Positions 25,401-37,300 of a stretch of 64,000 nucleotides of DNA are shown piece by piece. This DNA comes from Mansonella perstans. Lineage: Eukaryota; Nematoda; Chromadorea; Rhabditida; Onchocercidae. The notes below the pieces were generated by a model. That model was not told the origin of the DNA and did not search any database. It worked only from the letters and a program-made list of their open reading frames with translations. The position numbers and the translations under genes were made by a program. The stretch is from positions 1 through 64,000 of the forward strand of contig JBAMDO010000276.1 of the NCBI GenBank assembly GCA_037074765.1. Direction: 5' to 3'. The number at the start of each line of letters is the position of its first letter. The first letter of the stretch is position 1.

Positions 25401-28400
25401 GAAGTAGGCATGCAGAATCCATCTGTCGAATAATAAAGCGTAATTTATTTGGTAGGTTGCTGGCAAGTTTTTTAGAGAATGAAGTTCAATATTATTTCAA
25501 ACCTTTTTAAAAATTTTATTGGTTTAACTTAAAAAACTCAAATTTATAAAAAATATAAATTAATTTCATCATTGGGAAAAGTTCCAAAGCAAACAGAATC
25601 ATGATATAATGAATTAAAAATATGAATCAAATAGATCGAGCGATAGGCCTTTATTGACTTGTCTGACGTAAGCCTACTCGTGAAATGATAGTCGATAGAA
25701 TATGTCACTTAACTAGGCCTGATATGTTTCAGTTTTATTCACACTTAGCATTACATCGATTTTTAAAAGCTTTAAAACAGTGGAACAATATGTGCAGCTG
25801 ACAAGGAAATAAATGAGAAAATTTTAATTAATCAGTAAGTAAAGTGATTAATTAATCAGTAAGCAGAATCAAAATATGTGTTTAACCAAAACACAGTCAC
25901 TCTATGTTTTTTACATAATATAAAATAAGTATTGTCAGCAAGTTTGTCAATATCAAACGTTTCTTAGTTATGAAATTTTTAAATACATCATCATCAAATT
26001 GTAGGTTAAAGCATGTGAAATAAATAAATGATGCCTGTTGAGATTTAAAAAAAAGTGTGTATAGCAGTGGATCAGTGATATAATAGTGGATGTATAGTAG
26101 TAGTGGATACTGGATCATTTTGCAGTTTTGTTGCTATCATCAGAAATACCATTATTTATTATTTTTCTTCTCACCTTCATCGTTGCTTATGGGATTAGTA
26201 TTTTATGAGCAAGGTTTGCGAAGCTTAATATACTTACTCGATCTGAAATTTAAGCGAAGGATTAGAAAAAATAAAAAACAGACAAGATGGAAAAAGGCTT
26301 GAGCCAAAACAAAACAAAAACAAGTGAAAAAAATAAAGAATTTTCGTAAAATGAAATTTTGGGTTTGGAATTTCATTCTATTAATTTTAAAACTGATTGG
26401 GATATGGAATTAGATAAATAGCTTTATCGTAAAGGAAAATGAAAAAACTGGGATTTTGGAGATTTTTTTTATTAGAGATTGAAAGTATTTGTCACGATCT
26501 TCACGTAGTAAATCATTAAGTTTTCTTATCTGAAGACTGAAATTTGTCATTATCCCTCAAAATGTGGTACACCAATAAAAATGTTACTCAGTGGAATGTA
26601 GTTATAGTAAAATAGCAATTTTTTGACTATATCTTATTATAGAATAAATGTCAAAATATGTAAGAGCAGAAGGCTTGAGTTTTTTGGTAAAGATGAATGA
26701 CTGCTAAACACTTTTATGCTTAAATGGAATTGCACTCTTAGACTTATTCACATTTAAGAGTAGATCTTGTTACTGTCATCAGCTGTTGAAAAAAAATCAT
26801 TAATGATTTCTCGAAATATGAATCAAATTGTGACTTCAACTTTTTGAAAATACTAATCATTCGTTGAGCTCATTTAACTCATTAGTTATCTTCCTTTCAG
26901 GTTTTCCATCGGTTGGTAAATCGACACTGCTATGTAACCTTGCTGGTGTTTATTCAGAAGTAGCAGCATACGAATTTACCACCCTCACGACAATACCGGG
27001 TGTCATTCGTTACAAAGGTGCTAAGATACAGCTTCTAGATTTGCCTGGAATTATTGAAGGCGCGAAAGACGGAAAGGGACGTGGTCGACAAGTGATTGCT
27101 GGTTAGTCCATAAGTTATATTCAAAAGCTTAAAGTAATTTAAACTTCATTTCTATGAGTTTCTTGAAATCACAAAAGAATGCAAATGCATCGTAGCATAT
27201 TTTTAGTGGCACGAACATGTTCGTTAATATTAATGGTACTGGACGTTATGAAGCCACTGCAACACAAAAAATTGCTTGAACAGGAATTGGAAGGCTTCGG
27301 CATACGACTAAATAAATCACCACCAAATATTGTTTTTAAACGCAAAGAAAAAGGCGGATTGAACTTGACCTGTTTGGTAAGCCATCTCATATGTTAGTAA
27401 TTTTATCAATAGTACTTAGCCATGTTTACAAACCATACTTGATATCTCTTTTAATAGTCTTACTCTTAAAGCACTATTGATTATCACTGTAGATTCGAAC
27501 TCTACCATCGAAATTACACTAATTCTTTTTAATGTCATTTTGGAGCATGAATGAAATTAACATTACTTTATGTAGCTGCACTTCAAAAATTCATTCTTAG
27601 ACTCCACAATCGGAACTTGATGCTGAGATAGTAAAAAGTATTTTGGCAGAATATCGCATACACAATGCCGACGTATCTCTAAAGTATGATGCCACATCGG
27701 AGGATTTAATTGATGTTATCGAAGGAAATAGGTAAACAAGCTTCAATGTTCCTTTAAGTGTAAGAATTGATCTATTCTGAACTTTCACGTCTCAAGTTAA
27801 TCTACTAACTTGGGATTCTAAGTTCATTAGAAGTCAACACTATGTGTTTTGACCAGATATCTGGATCAAATGTCTTCCATCTTATGAAAGTTCCTGTTTT
27901 TTGCAGGATTTACATACCATGTATATATGTTTTAAACAAAATCGATCAAATTTCAATAGAGGTAAGGTCATTTTTTACGATATTTATTTCAGGGAAGATT
28001 TGTTATCAACCTCTTCCTAGATTGCATTGATTTTCAGGAATTAGATATAATACATAAAATCCCCCATTGTGTGCCCATTTCTGCACATCATAAATGGAAT
28101 TTCGATGATTTGTTGGAAAAAATATGGGACTATTTGAGTCTGATTAGGGTGTAAGTTTTGCATTTTTTTTCCATTATTCAAGCGGTTTGGATGAAAATTG
28201 AAACGTAAAATTCAAACAGGTTAGCAAAGTCCAACGTTTCTTGTAGGAGGCTCAGAAAGATAACTTCAATGGGATGTAAATTCTTTTTTTTTACCCAAGA
28301 GCTAATCAAATAGTGATAAAAGCAGAAACTTTTAGATACACCAAACCGAAAGGACAACTGCCTGATTACAATGCACCCATTGTACTACCAGCAGAAGCAA

Positions 28401-28770
28401 GAACTATTGATGATTTATGTTTCAAAATTCATAAAAGTCTTCAAAAGGATTTCAAATTGTAAGATCTTTTCGCAAACATTTGTTCAGAAATAAGGCCCAA
28501 GAAACATAAAACGGAATATGTAAATCTTGCTTTGTATATTAAAAGAGGCCTTTTTTATTGGCATTATTAGTGACTGTTTATCATGTATTGATGCCAAGAC
28601 TTCGCATTTCCAGTGCATACGTTTGGGGAAGTTCGGCGAAACACAATCCGCAAAGGGTAGGAAAAGAACATGTTTTGAATGATGAAGATGTTGTACAAAT
28701 CGTCAAGAAGTTGGTTATTCCTTATTTATGTTCCCTAATGAAGTGTAGTAACAAAATAAGTCACTATTAG
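16458..28770 (+). CDS. DRG1: DRG1, developmentally regulated GTP-binding protein
   Basis: Nine exons join in phase: 16458-16496, 16659-16824, 26901-27101, 27207-27376, 27601-27731, 27907-27961, 28038-28150, 28336-28458 and 28614-28770, giving 384 residues. All GTPase motifs are present: GFPSVGKST (69-77), DLPG (115-118) and NKID (246-249). The DRG-specific helix-turn-helix start ([10 protein letters not shown]) and a TGS domain after about 292 are also seen. DRG1 binds ribosomes with its DFRP partner and is a potassium-stimulated GTPase in translation. The known family ends at QIVKK (361-365 here); this copy runs on 19 residues to ISHY. Intron 2 (16825-26900) is about 10 kb and encloses a whole antisense gene. 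Acceptors ending at 16417 and 16435 precede the ATG. Confidence 0.95.
16825..26900 (+). other. DRG1: Giant DRG1 intron 2
   Basis: The intron starts GTTAGT and ends CTTTCAG. Other introns in the window are mostly 50-1000 bases. It contains the antisense membrane-protein gene at 18800-24598. The flanks (16825-18800 and 24598-26900) show no supported coding exon, only a 22-bp direct repeat near 16998-17040 and a short duplication near 25828-25868. Confidence 0.9.
18800..24598 (-). CDS. Type I membrane protein nested in DRG1 intron, uncharacterised
   Basis: Four exons join in phase: 24263-24598, 22655-22828, 21971-22311 and 18800-19952, giving 667 residues. Residues 1-20 are a signal peptide ([14 protein letters not shown] start). 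A Thr-rich, probably O-glycosylated stretch follows (about 52-75), then a Cys-containing extracellular part and a module resembling SEA-type folds (about 113-250). One transmembrane helix lies at about 258-281 ([12 protein letters not shown]...). The cytoplasmic tail of about 385 residues is hydrophilic, Ser/Asn/Glu-rich and fills one exon. I cannot name the family; the juxtamembrane module could be compared with KIAA1549-type proteins. A receptor or adhesion role is plausible but unproven. The earlier in-frame Leu codons at 24619 and 19972 are not starts. Confidence 0.78.
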
Positions 28771-29243
28771 ACATCCTCGTTTTTTTTCCCAAGGAGGCAT
28801 TCAATACATAATAGCAAATAATTCGAGCTAGAATAAACAATTTGTTCTCAAGAGAAATCAGATATTCAAACGCCGAGTTTCTGTCGAAATTGATTCGATT
28901 TCGAGATTTTAATTACTTTAAACCCCAAAATCATCTTTCTGCTTGTTTAGATCATCGACGAAATGGTTTTAATGTAATATCATAGTATTCGGAAAATAAC
29001 TTTTCGCATCTACTTATATCAACAAAAATACATGTATAAAGTGTTTATGTACACCAAATTATTTTGGACTAGTAATACATCAATACTACGCCGGATTACT
29101 TTTCACTGATTCTAATTCTATTGCAGGATTTAAAAAACGAGAAGACAGGATAAAAACTTCTTTTCTCTCTGCCTTAGCAGCTTCCTTCGCCGACAGTTCG
29201 TGATTTCAGTTGTTCCTTAATGTTTTTTTTTTCACATTTATGT
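28771..29243. other. Convergent 3' region of DRG1 and PXK genes
   Basis: The two genes end 473 bases apart, tail to tail. An AATAAA at about 28832 could serve DRG1. No gene is seen between them, but the exact last exon of the PXK-type gene is uncertain. Confidence 0.6.
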
Positions 29244-32200
29244 TTAAAATTGTCTATTTCTCAAGCAGATCTGAGCGGAGAAGAAAAAGCGGGAAAAAGG
29301 AATAAGTATGTTAATATATTTTGCCTAAACTTTGAAATAGCAATCAACTTTATGTCAATAGGTAACATACTTTGATTATTTCCTTTCGCCGCAACTTTTC
29401 TGCTTCCGAGTTGAGAAGCTGTTCAAATTTCCGTTGTTTCTTGATATTCTTAAACTACAAAATAAATAATTATATTGAGTAATATTAATGAGAAGTGATG
29501 AATTTTACAGAGCAACTTGTACCGTTTCTTCAATACGGACATGTAAAACAGAAATGAACACAGCTTTTGAGATCAGCGAGCTGGTTCGATTTTTAAAAAG
29601 AATAAAAAATCAAAATCCTGCGTTAAGTAATTTGCATTTTATTTGAAACTGTATAGATACCAAAAATCTAGCTGAATTATTTACTGATTTCTGATACAAT
29701 GAGCACCATCTCCACCAATCAGATTTTGGGCGAAATGAAACATTAAACCTTAATTTCAGTATTAAAAATGAATCACTACAATACATTCCGTTAAGTATTG
29801 GATATAAAATAATTACCTGGCAGCGATCCTTTTTATATCTCTCCAGTATATTACTGCAGAGGCCATCGAGAACTTCTTTTATATCAACCGGGACTCGGAT
29901 TTCTCTTTGTTTCATTTTTGCTACCGGAACATCAACAAACAAACTGAAATAGAGTTCGAAATGTTTGTGCGATACAAAATTAAGAATCTCAAAAAAAAAT
30001 TATGTTCCGGAAGAAATCAAGGATCACATACGTTGAACTGATTATATCTTGGAGGCGTGGTAAACAACGAACTTCTGGCAAGAATATTGAATTTAATAAA
30101 GACCCTGCAAAAATATTTTTGTAAATATTTGAATATTCCCTTCATGTAATTAATAAATAAATTACATTTCTAAGTCGGAATATAAATTAAAACCAACATT
30201 TCATTTGAATTTCCTAAGGATTGGTGTCTCGAGTTTGAAAGTTTGATGTCTGTTTTATTTTCTAAATTTAAAATTAAATTATATGAACAGAAACTTACGG
30301 AACATAGGTGGTACAATAGCAAGTGCATCAGACGCTGAGTGCATAGGAAAGGTAAAAAAACCCGTCAGTAATTCGAAGAGAAGTTCGCCGAATGTAAACA
30401 CGAACATATCCTCAAGAGTCTGGAAAAGTCTTTGCAATTCCTGCTTTTAAACCGCATAATGTTTTAATCACGTACCTAATTTTCATGTATGATGTTTTTT
30501 CTGCAAATCAAAATCCCGAATTTTGAGGTACCAACGACTACTAAAAGATAGATAAGGACGAGATTGGGATTTAAAACTTCTGGCTTCTTGAATAAAACAG
30601 GAATAGAAACCTTGAATGCAACTTCTCTACGACTGACCAAAACTTTGTGTCAAATTTATTTCCTCTCCCGAGATCTATGAGAAATAATTCTGGGAAACTC
30701 ACATTAATAGCTTGAGAACACAGCATTGAAGGACGTCGCAAACTTGGTTGTCCAGTTAAGACTGCAAAGATTTTGGATTTAGAAATAACATTAAAAAAAT
30801 TTAGAAATAACAAATAAATTCGAAAAATCGCATTTTTTACCTTGATCTAAATCAATTAACTCGCAACCGCATTCTGTGATAATAACATTCCCTGCATGAC
30901 TGTCAACTGAAATGAATAGATGTAGAAATGTATAACAATGCTTGCTTTGGGTCTGCAAGTACATTTTAAAGCAAATTTCTCCATCGTAATCGTCAATAGA
31001 AGCAGAAAAAAATTGTAATAGCTATCACTTTTACAACAAATTTGAAAAAATTTGTTTAAAAAGATTTCGAAATTTACAAATAACAAATAAATTCAAAAAA
31101 GATACGGAACGGCACAGAAATCGCGTTCAGTAATATCAATGTTTCGAGCAACTGTCGACAAATTAAGCGAATATCATAAATCCCAAATGAGCAAATGGAA
31201 GTATCCATCCTATATTTTGTGAAGAAATCATCCCTCCAATTGCTCTGGAAACAATATTTTAAGAAAATTACTAGAAAAAAACAGCAAAATCTATAAATTA
31301 ATTGTCTTCGACAATTGGTTTTTGAATCTCAGCAACTAGTCTTGATAGTCGCATAGAACTACTTCAGAAATCTGGTTACTGTGATTGCTTAAAAGATAAA
31401 CCTGAATTAAACTGGAAATTCAAAAAAAATTCAGAAAATACCATTACAAAATGAGGAAAACCCAACCTTATAAAGTCGATCACGTAGTGTCCCTTTTTTG
31501 AAAATGGGTCTAATATATACAATTCCGCCATCATTAGCCCAGCTTGCCACGCTTTCATTTAAATGTGGACACTGCAAGGTCCGGAAAAATTCAAGTACAC
31601 TGTTAAGACTTGTCACTGTTCCAAAACGATCTGGACCATAACGGACACCAGAGAGCATAAGATTCGAAGAGCCACATCTAATTTCATAGTGTACTTTAGC
31701 AGGTCGCCAACCACAATGTTTTCTTTGTTCCTCAATGATCCATTGACGTTTATCGCGCAACGACAAAAGTATCCACTCATGCAAACCTATGTAAATAGAA
31801 AATTTTATCGTATTATGTCTCCTTGAACTTTAAATTTTGGAAACACTAAAAATAGAAAGCAATACATCTAGTTATTGGGTAATGACACAACTGGGTTCAT
31901 GCACTTATATTTGCTAAAGACCAAATTTACGAGATCATAAATATTGAATGAGCACTACAATCTTGTCACTTTTTACGGTCCCTAAATTATAGTTAAATGT
32001 AAGTTTCGATGAAGTAAATTTACCAATGTAAGTTTCGGTGAAGCTTTCGAGGAAATTGGCTACTGTTGGACATGCGTACAGGATCGGATGTAGACAGACA
32101 ACATCCAAAAACTCCTGCATCAGTTTTATATATCATGCTAGTAGCAGAAATATAAAACAATACAAAACAGATTAAGACGAAAAAAAACTTCCTAAAAGCT

Positions 32201-33354
32201 TCTATTAATTAATGAAAGTTCACACTGCATTTTCATTGGATTCATCCCAGCTCTATTTAGCCAGTAGTTAACAAAGAGCAACGTTTTCGCTTGCTAGTGA
32301 CATTATTAAGCCTCTTACAGAAAAGTCCAATTAAATTTTCTAGCAGTAGTCCTTCGCCCCTATTTCTCAGTTTCCTTTGATTTCCATACAAGAATAAAAA
32401 CCTGCAAAGCCAACATGCGTCGTTTGATGAATGCTTCCTTCGCATTTCCAATAAACTTTTTCGGCGGGAATCCTAAATCAGCACCAAATTTCTCAATCTG
32501 TGAATTCAACTTCCTGAAAAACTTCTTCAATGGTAAATGCACTTTCGCGACTTTTAAGAAATTAATCGAAGGTTCTTCACGATCAGATGATAACCGGAAG
32601 AGAAATAATATACCGAAACTGCGCATAACGTCGCTGAATTCGCCATGACTTTCCGATTCCCACTTGATTGCTCACTTCTATCACATATTCCTCAAAGTAA
32701 AATTTTGTCAAAAATAGGAACAAATCCTTAAAAATAAATTAATAAATTGGGTTGGAATCGCATTAATTTCCAAAAGCTTGTAATATCAAGTCAAAACATT
32801 TCTTTTATTTCAATATATTCGTGCCGCAACTTATGAGTGCTGAAATTTTCCTAGAAGCGATAAGAACTAGAAGTTGACTGAAAATACATTTTGCTTCGAT
32901 GGTTTTGCTACATTCTTCGTTGCAAAAAATAAAATTGACCGAACTATTCGAGTTTTAAATCAGTTCCTTGCCAAATTTAAATTTAAACACTTTAAATGAT
33001 AGCTTTAGACAATTCCGAAAGCTTAAGCATTAATTATGTCCCAATATCCCACCTAATAATATATCAACTTACGATATAAACTTTAACAAAAAAAAGCTGA
33101 AATTTTCCGACATTATACCCGATTTAAATTAGCTATGGTTGCCTACTTAGAATTTGATGATAAATCAAGCTTTCCAAATCCCACTGGATTCGTCACCACC
33201 TCAAGGCATAAATTCCAGCAGATATGCAACTTGGTTTAAATATTCTCCATTTGAAGTGAACACAAACCACGTGATCGTTTAAGCGTACCCAATCGATCAG
33301 TGTGCACTTTATCGGATGAGTTATGTCAACTGCTCCTGCTGTACTGCCTTGCAT
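29244..33354 (-). CDS. PXK: PXK-type PX-domain protein kinase-like protein (probable pseudokinase)
   Basis: Thirteen exons join in phase to 460 residues: 33268-33354, 32614-32690, 32402-32513, 32024-32114, 31467-31786, 31106-31244, 30841-30906, 30703-30761, 30299-30419, 30032-30104, 29817-29943, 29371-29454 and 29244-29270. The PX domain (about 28-120) has WRIQRRYAQF and FPPKKFIGN, the phosphoinositide-binding signatures. The kinase-like region has KKGTLRDRLYK, CRQLLETL, SHAGNV and IDLDQ. There is no Gly-rich loop, HRD is replaced by FLD and DFG by DLD, so catalysis is doubtful, as in PXK and Slob relatives. PXK works in endosomal traffic and with Na/K-ATPase. The C-terminal helix is Lys/Arg-rich; the eight-residue last exon is least certain. 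Confidence 0.85.
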
Positions 33355-34333
33355 TACTCATATTTCGAAGGCTAAAATTTAAATTTTAAATTAACTGTGC
33401 GAATACTAAGTCTAAATTTCCCGAAGCAATCTCTAGATAATTCGTTGTAGGAAAGTTTAGAAAAAATCCGACACGAGATTAAGTCGATTTGTTTCCGAAA
33501 TAGCGTAACCATCACAACTTATCATAGCTATCACACGTCCGCTTACTCTCTTCGTCCACTGTAAAACGTGCACATTAGCAAAACCACCAACTCACGTACG
33601 TTAGTGTCCGAACTTTGTGCAACACTTGATACATAATATTCATCGTCATTCGATCTTACGACGGAAGAGATTTCCCAACCAGTGCGTTTCTCATCATTTT
33701 TTTGGAAAATTTTCTTTTTTTGGAAACTTTGAATTAATTTTACAAATTTTCAATCGAAATTCTCATTTTGTGAACATACTATTCACAAATATTGCCAGAT
33801 TTTTTTCTCATATTTCATAGAATTAATGGAAATTTTAAGAATTTGGGTAAAAGTTAATTGGAAGTTGAAGCAATAATATTTTTCATCATTAGGTTCCATT
33901 CTCATTTTCCATATTATCATTAAGTTACACTCTTCATTCGTTAAATTTCTAAAAGTTGTTATTAGGCAAGTTGCTATTGTGTTTACCTGTGGAAGCAACT
34001 AGCTAGTGCATGAAACTTTGGCTTACTTCTGCAATATGCTCATTTCTATTCACCTTAAATAGAATCATTTTAGCAATTTGATAATTTGATCCAATTTAAG
34101 TATATAAATTAAAATATTCGATCCATATAAATTAAAGCACCCAATTTTATTTTAAAAAGTAAATTACGTTAATGACCATACAGATCATACTTAATTTAGT
34201 TTAGTGAAATTTTCAAAAAAAAAAATTTTTTGAAGTTTTGTAAGTTCGTTTCATTATTTTTCGATTTCTTTATATGCAGTTGAAGTGAAATATAATGTGT
34301 CTATTATTATTTCTGTAATTCAGGATGTAACAA
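33355..34333. promoter_or_regulatory. Shared upstream region of PXK-type and large coiled-coil genes
   Basis: About 980 bases lie between divergent start codons. An acceptor TTCTGTAATTCAG ending at 34323 is a probable trans-splice site 10 bases before the plus gene's ATG. No factor site is recognised; the reverse frame at 33783-33998 is unsupported. Confidence 0.45.
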
Positions 34334-37300
34334 ATGACCTCGTCGATATCAACTCGTTCAACTTTTTCCGGGGTATGTTTCATAATTATTAGGCTTATTT
34401 GCTGCTGAATTGATTTATTAATTTTTTCCTGAATCGTTTTTTTTTTTACTGGCTGGGAAAGAAGTTGTAAATAATTGTTGGTAAATATAATTAGTCCCTT
34501 TTTAATCAAATATGAGGTCGCAAGATGTTCCAAGTGTGAATCAATATGTACAACTGATATATTATCAGAAAATGCGAATTATTAAAGAATTATTTAGCTC
34601 TCGGAAGGTTGTTTAAGTGAAGCCGGTTCCAGTGGATTGCAAAAACAGACTAGCAAGGAGGAATCGCAAGAAGATTGTCCGAAATGTGCAGCAATGAGAC
34701 TGAATACCGTTATTGCTGAAGAAGCATTAGCTTCTTTAAGTGGACAATTTAAAAATCTTCAGAAAGAACTAAAGGTTATTTTTTGCTTAATTTACTAAAA
34801 TTGTGATGAAGTTAGGAATAAAGAAAATGGTAATGATGAGAAGCTGTTGCAAAACTAAACTTTTGTAATATCGATTTCTAAATTTATTCTTTTTTAGAAA
34901 ACAGAACAGGTATCCAAAATAAATGAAGAACAAGCTAAATATATTGATGAAAGGCGTTCCAAGCTGGAAAAACTGGAAGCAGAACACACATCATTGTATG
35001 CGGAGTATGAGAATTTAAGGGTATACCTTCAGTTTTGTTGTAATATCTTTACCATGCAACTTGTAAAATTATAAATTTTCGCAGGTTTTTCATTATTTGA
35101 ATTTATTTCTATAGATCATATGAATTTCAGATTAACCATGATAGTCTGAAAAGACAGTATGATGAAGTGGTTGCTACAGCACGCCGAAATCAGGTTTGTA
35201 TTTATCCGTACTTATTTTATTCAGAACTTGCAGATTTGCGATATGTATTTCACGCACCTAAATTTGATCTAAATGAGGTAAAATTAGGAAATTAATTTTT
35301 CTAAAGTAATAACGGGCTTTTACAAACTTTTTATCTCAAAATGAGAAAACACGACACATTGCATTACTTAAATTTTGAACAAATTTTAGCGTTTAATCGA
35401 GGAATCAGTGAAATATCATGAAACTTGCAAAGTCGCTATGGAAAATCTAATGGCTGAAAAAGAAGCACGTCAAGAGCTGCTTGCAAAGTATTTGAAAAGT
35501 GTGGAAGCTGCTGCGGTAGATTTTTTCAGCTATTAATTTTATGAGATTGAAATATAATGAAAGCTTTAGGATTTCTTATTTCCTTTGGTTCTTAGTATTT
35601 TTGTTCCATGTGAGCATAAATTATAGACTAAAAATTTTATCTTTTCTCTCGAAAAATATAAGACCTGATTCTACTTAATCAGCTGGTAATATCACAGCAA
35701 CGATCTAGAAAGATTTATGGATCATTCAAAACTTCTCACTGTAGTTTATGTATTTTCATAGTGTTGATTGCTGTTAGGAAATGACATACATAATCTGAAG
35801 TACTATTATGTTTGATATAGATATATTTAGAAAGTTTTCTTGAATCGGTAGTGATTGGCAAATGTTTGAGAAGCAAATACCAATCGAACGATGAAATTTA
35901 TGGAAATCAGTCTGAAAAGTTTATATACTTATTTCTCACATTTTGCTTTTTTTGAAGAAAATAAATGATTCAATGAAACAGCTAGAAAAGAAATGTGTTC
36001 AACTACAAGCAACGAATGAAAAGTTGGAGCCCTTCAAATATCGGTGTCCAGCAATGCTTCAACTTCTTCTCGAGTTTGGTGAATATTTCTTTCATATTTT
36101 CACATATCAGTATTTCAGCAGTATTTTCTAGGAAGTTAGGTCTTATGACAACATTTAATGAAATTTCGCATTTTGGTTTTATAGAATTTCCGAAATTCTC
36201 AGCCGCTGCAATAGAAAATTTGCTTGATTATGTATCACAACATATTTTTGATAATGGCAAAGTCTTTTATTCATATAATTCTTTTTGGTTTTATAGAATT
36301 TTCGAAATTCTCATCCCCCCCTGATTAATAGTTTTTGTTTTTAATTTGCTTTCCAATCGAGCTGTCATGATTAAATCTCGCTTATTTTTCTGACTTATTA
36401 GGAATATACTGTTAAAGATTTCTAAAATTCTGGAATAGTGCTGCGGGGCGACATCACTTAAATGGCTTAAGGAAAAATGATTAAATTTCCAGGTGAAATT
36501 ATTGAAAATAATGGTTTAATGACAAAATCATTACAAAAACGTCTTGCTCGATATAAAGATAAAGATGATTTGTGTGAATATTTACTTGGAAAGACGAAAA
36601 GAATAACGAATTTAAGTGAATCAAGTACGAGAACTATCGAAGAAAGTAGTGATGATGGTATAGCTTTTCATATATTAATCAATGCAAACATTATGGTCAA
36701 ATTTTTTTAGTAAGAATTTTAAAGTCGAAAGGCTTAACGACAATACATGACGTAAGAATCATAAGATTTGAAATGTAGAACCATAAGGAAAGTTTGCACT
36801 TTGGAATGCAATAAAATCATTGTTGCTCATCTTTGTCATTCATTAGTTCCTCCTACTTTTGGTATATTTCGGAAATACATTAATTCCATTTAAATGATTT
36901 CTTTTTTAGATGAATTGGCCAAGGGCGTGGAAGATTTGTTGCTGACGATTGGTAGTCCACTTCGGCTGAAATCGCCAAAAAAATCTGTATCATCTAAGGA
37001 AGAAATAAGCAATGTTGAGAAAAGTAATGATCATCCGACAAACTCAATCAGAAAAATGGATATTAGATCTGCTGAAAAAGGTCTATCTAATATAGAGTAT
37101 TAAATTAAATTTGGGAATCACAAAGTCTCTATTTCAAAAGATTTTTAGAACTGTGCTATATTGAGTATAACTGATTGTTCACTAGTGTCATGAATGCACG
37201 CCATTTGCTGGTCAACTTCAGAGCTACTTCACATTTCTCTTTGGGCAATAAGTTGATTGGATTGAGATTTTATTCTTTTTCTGGAAACCGAAGTTATAAT

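Noticed and set aside
25147..25422. 91-codon minus frame with an exon-like core ([14 protein letters not shown])
   Set aside because: An acceptor and donor exist, but the nested gene already has a signal-peptide start at 24598 and no partner exon was found.
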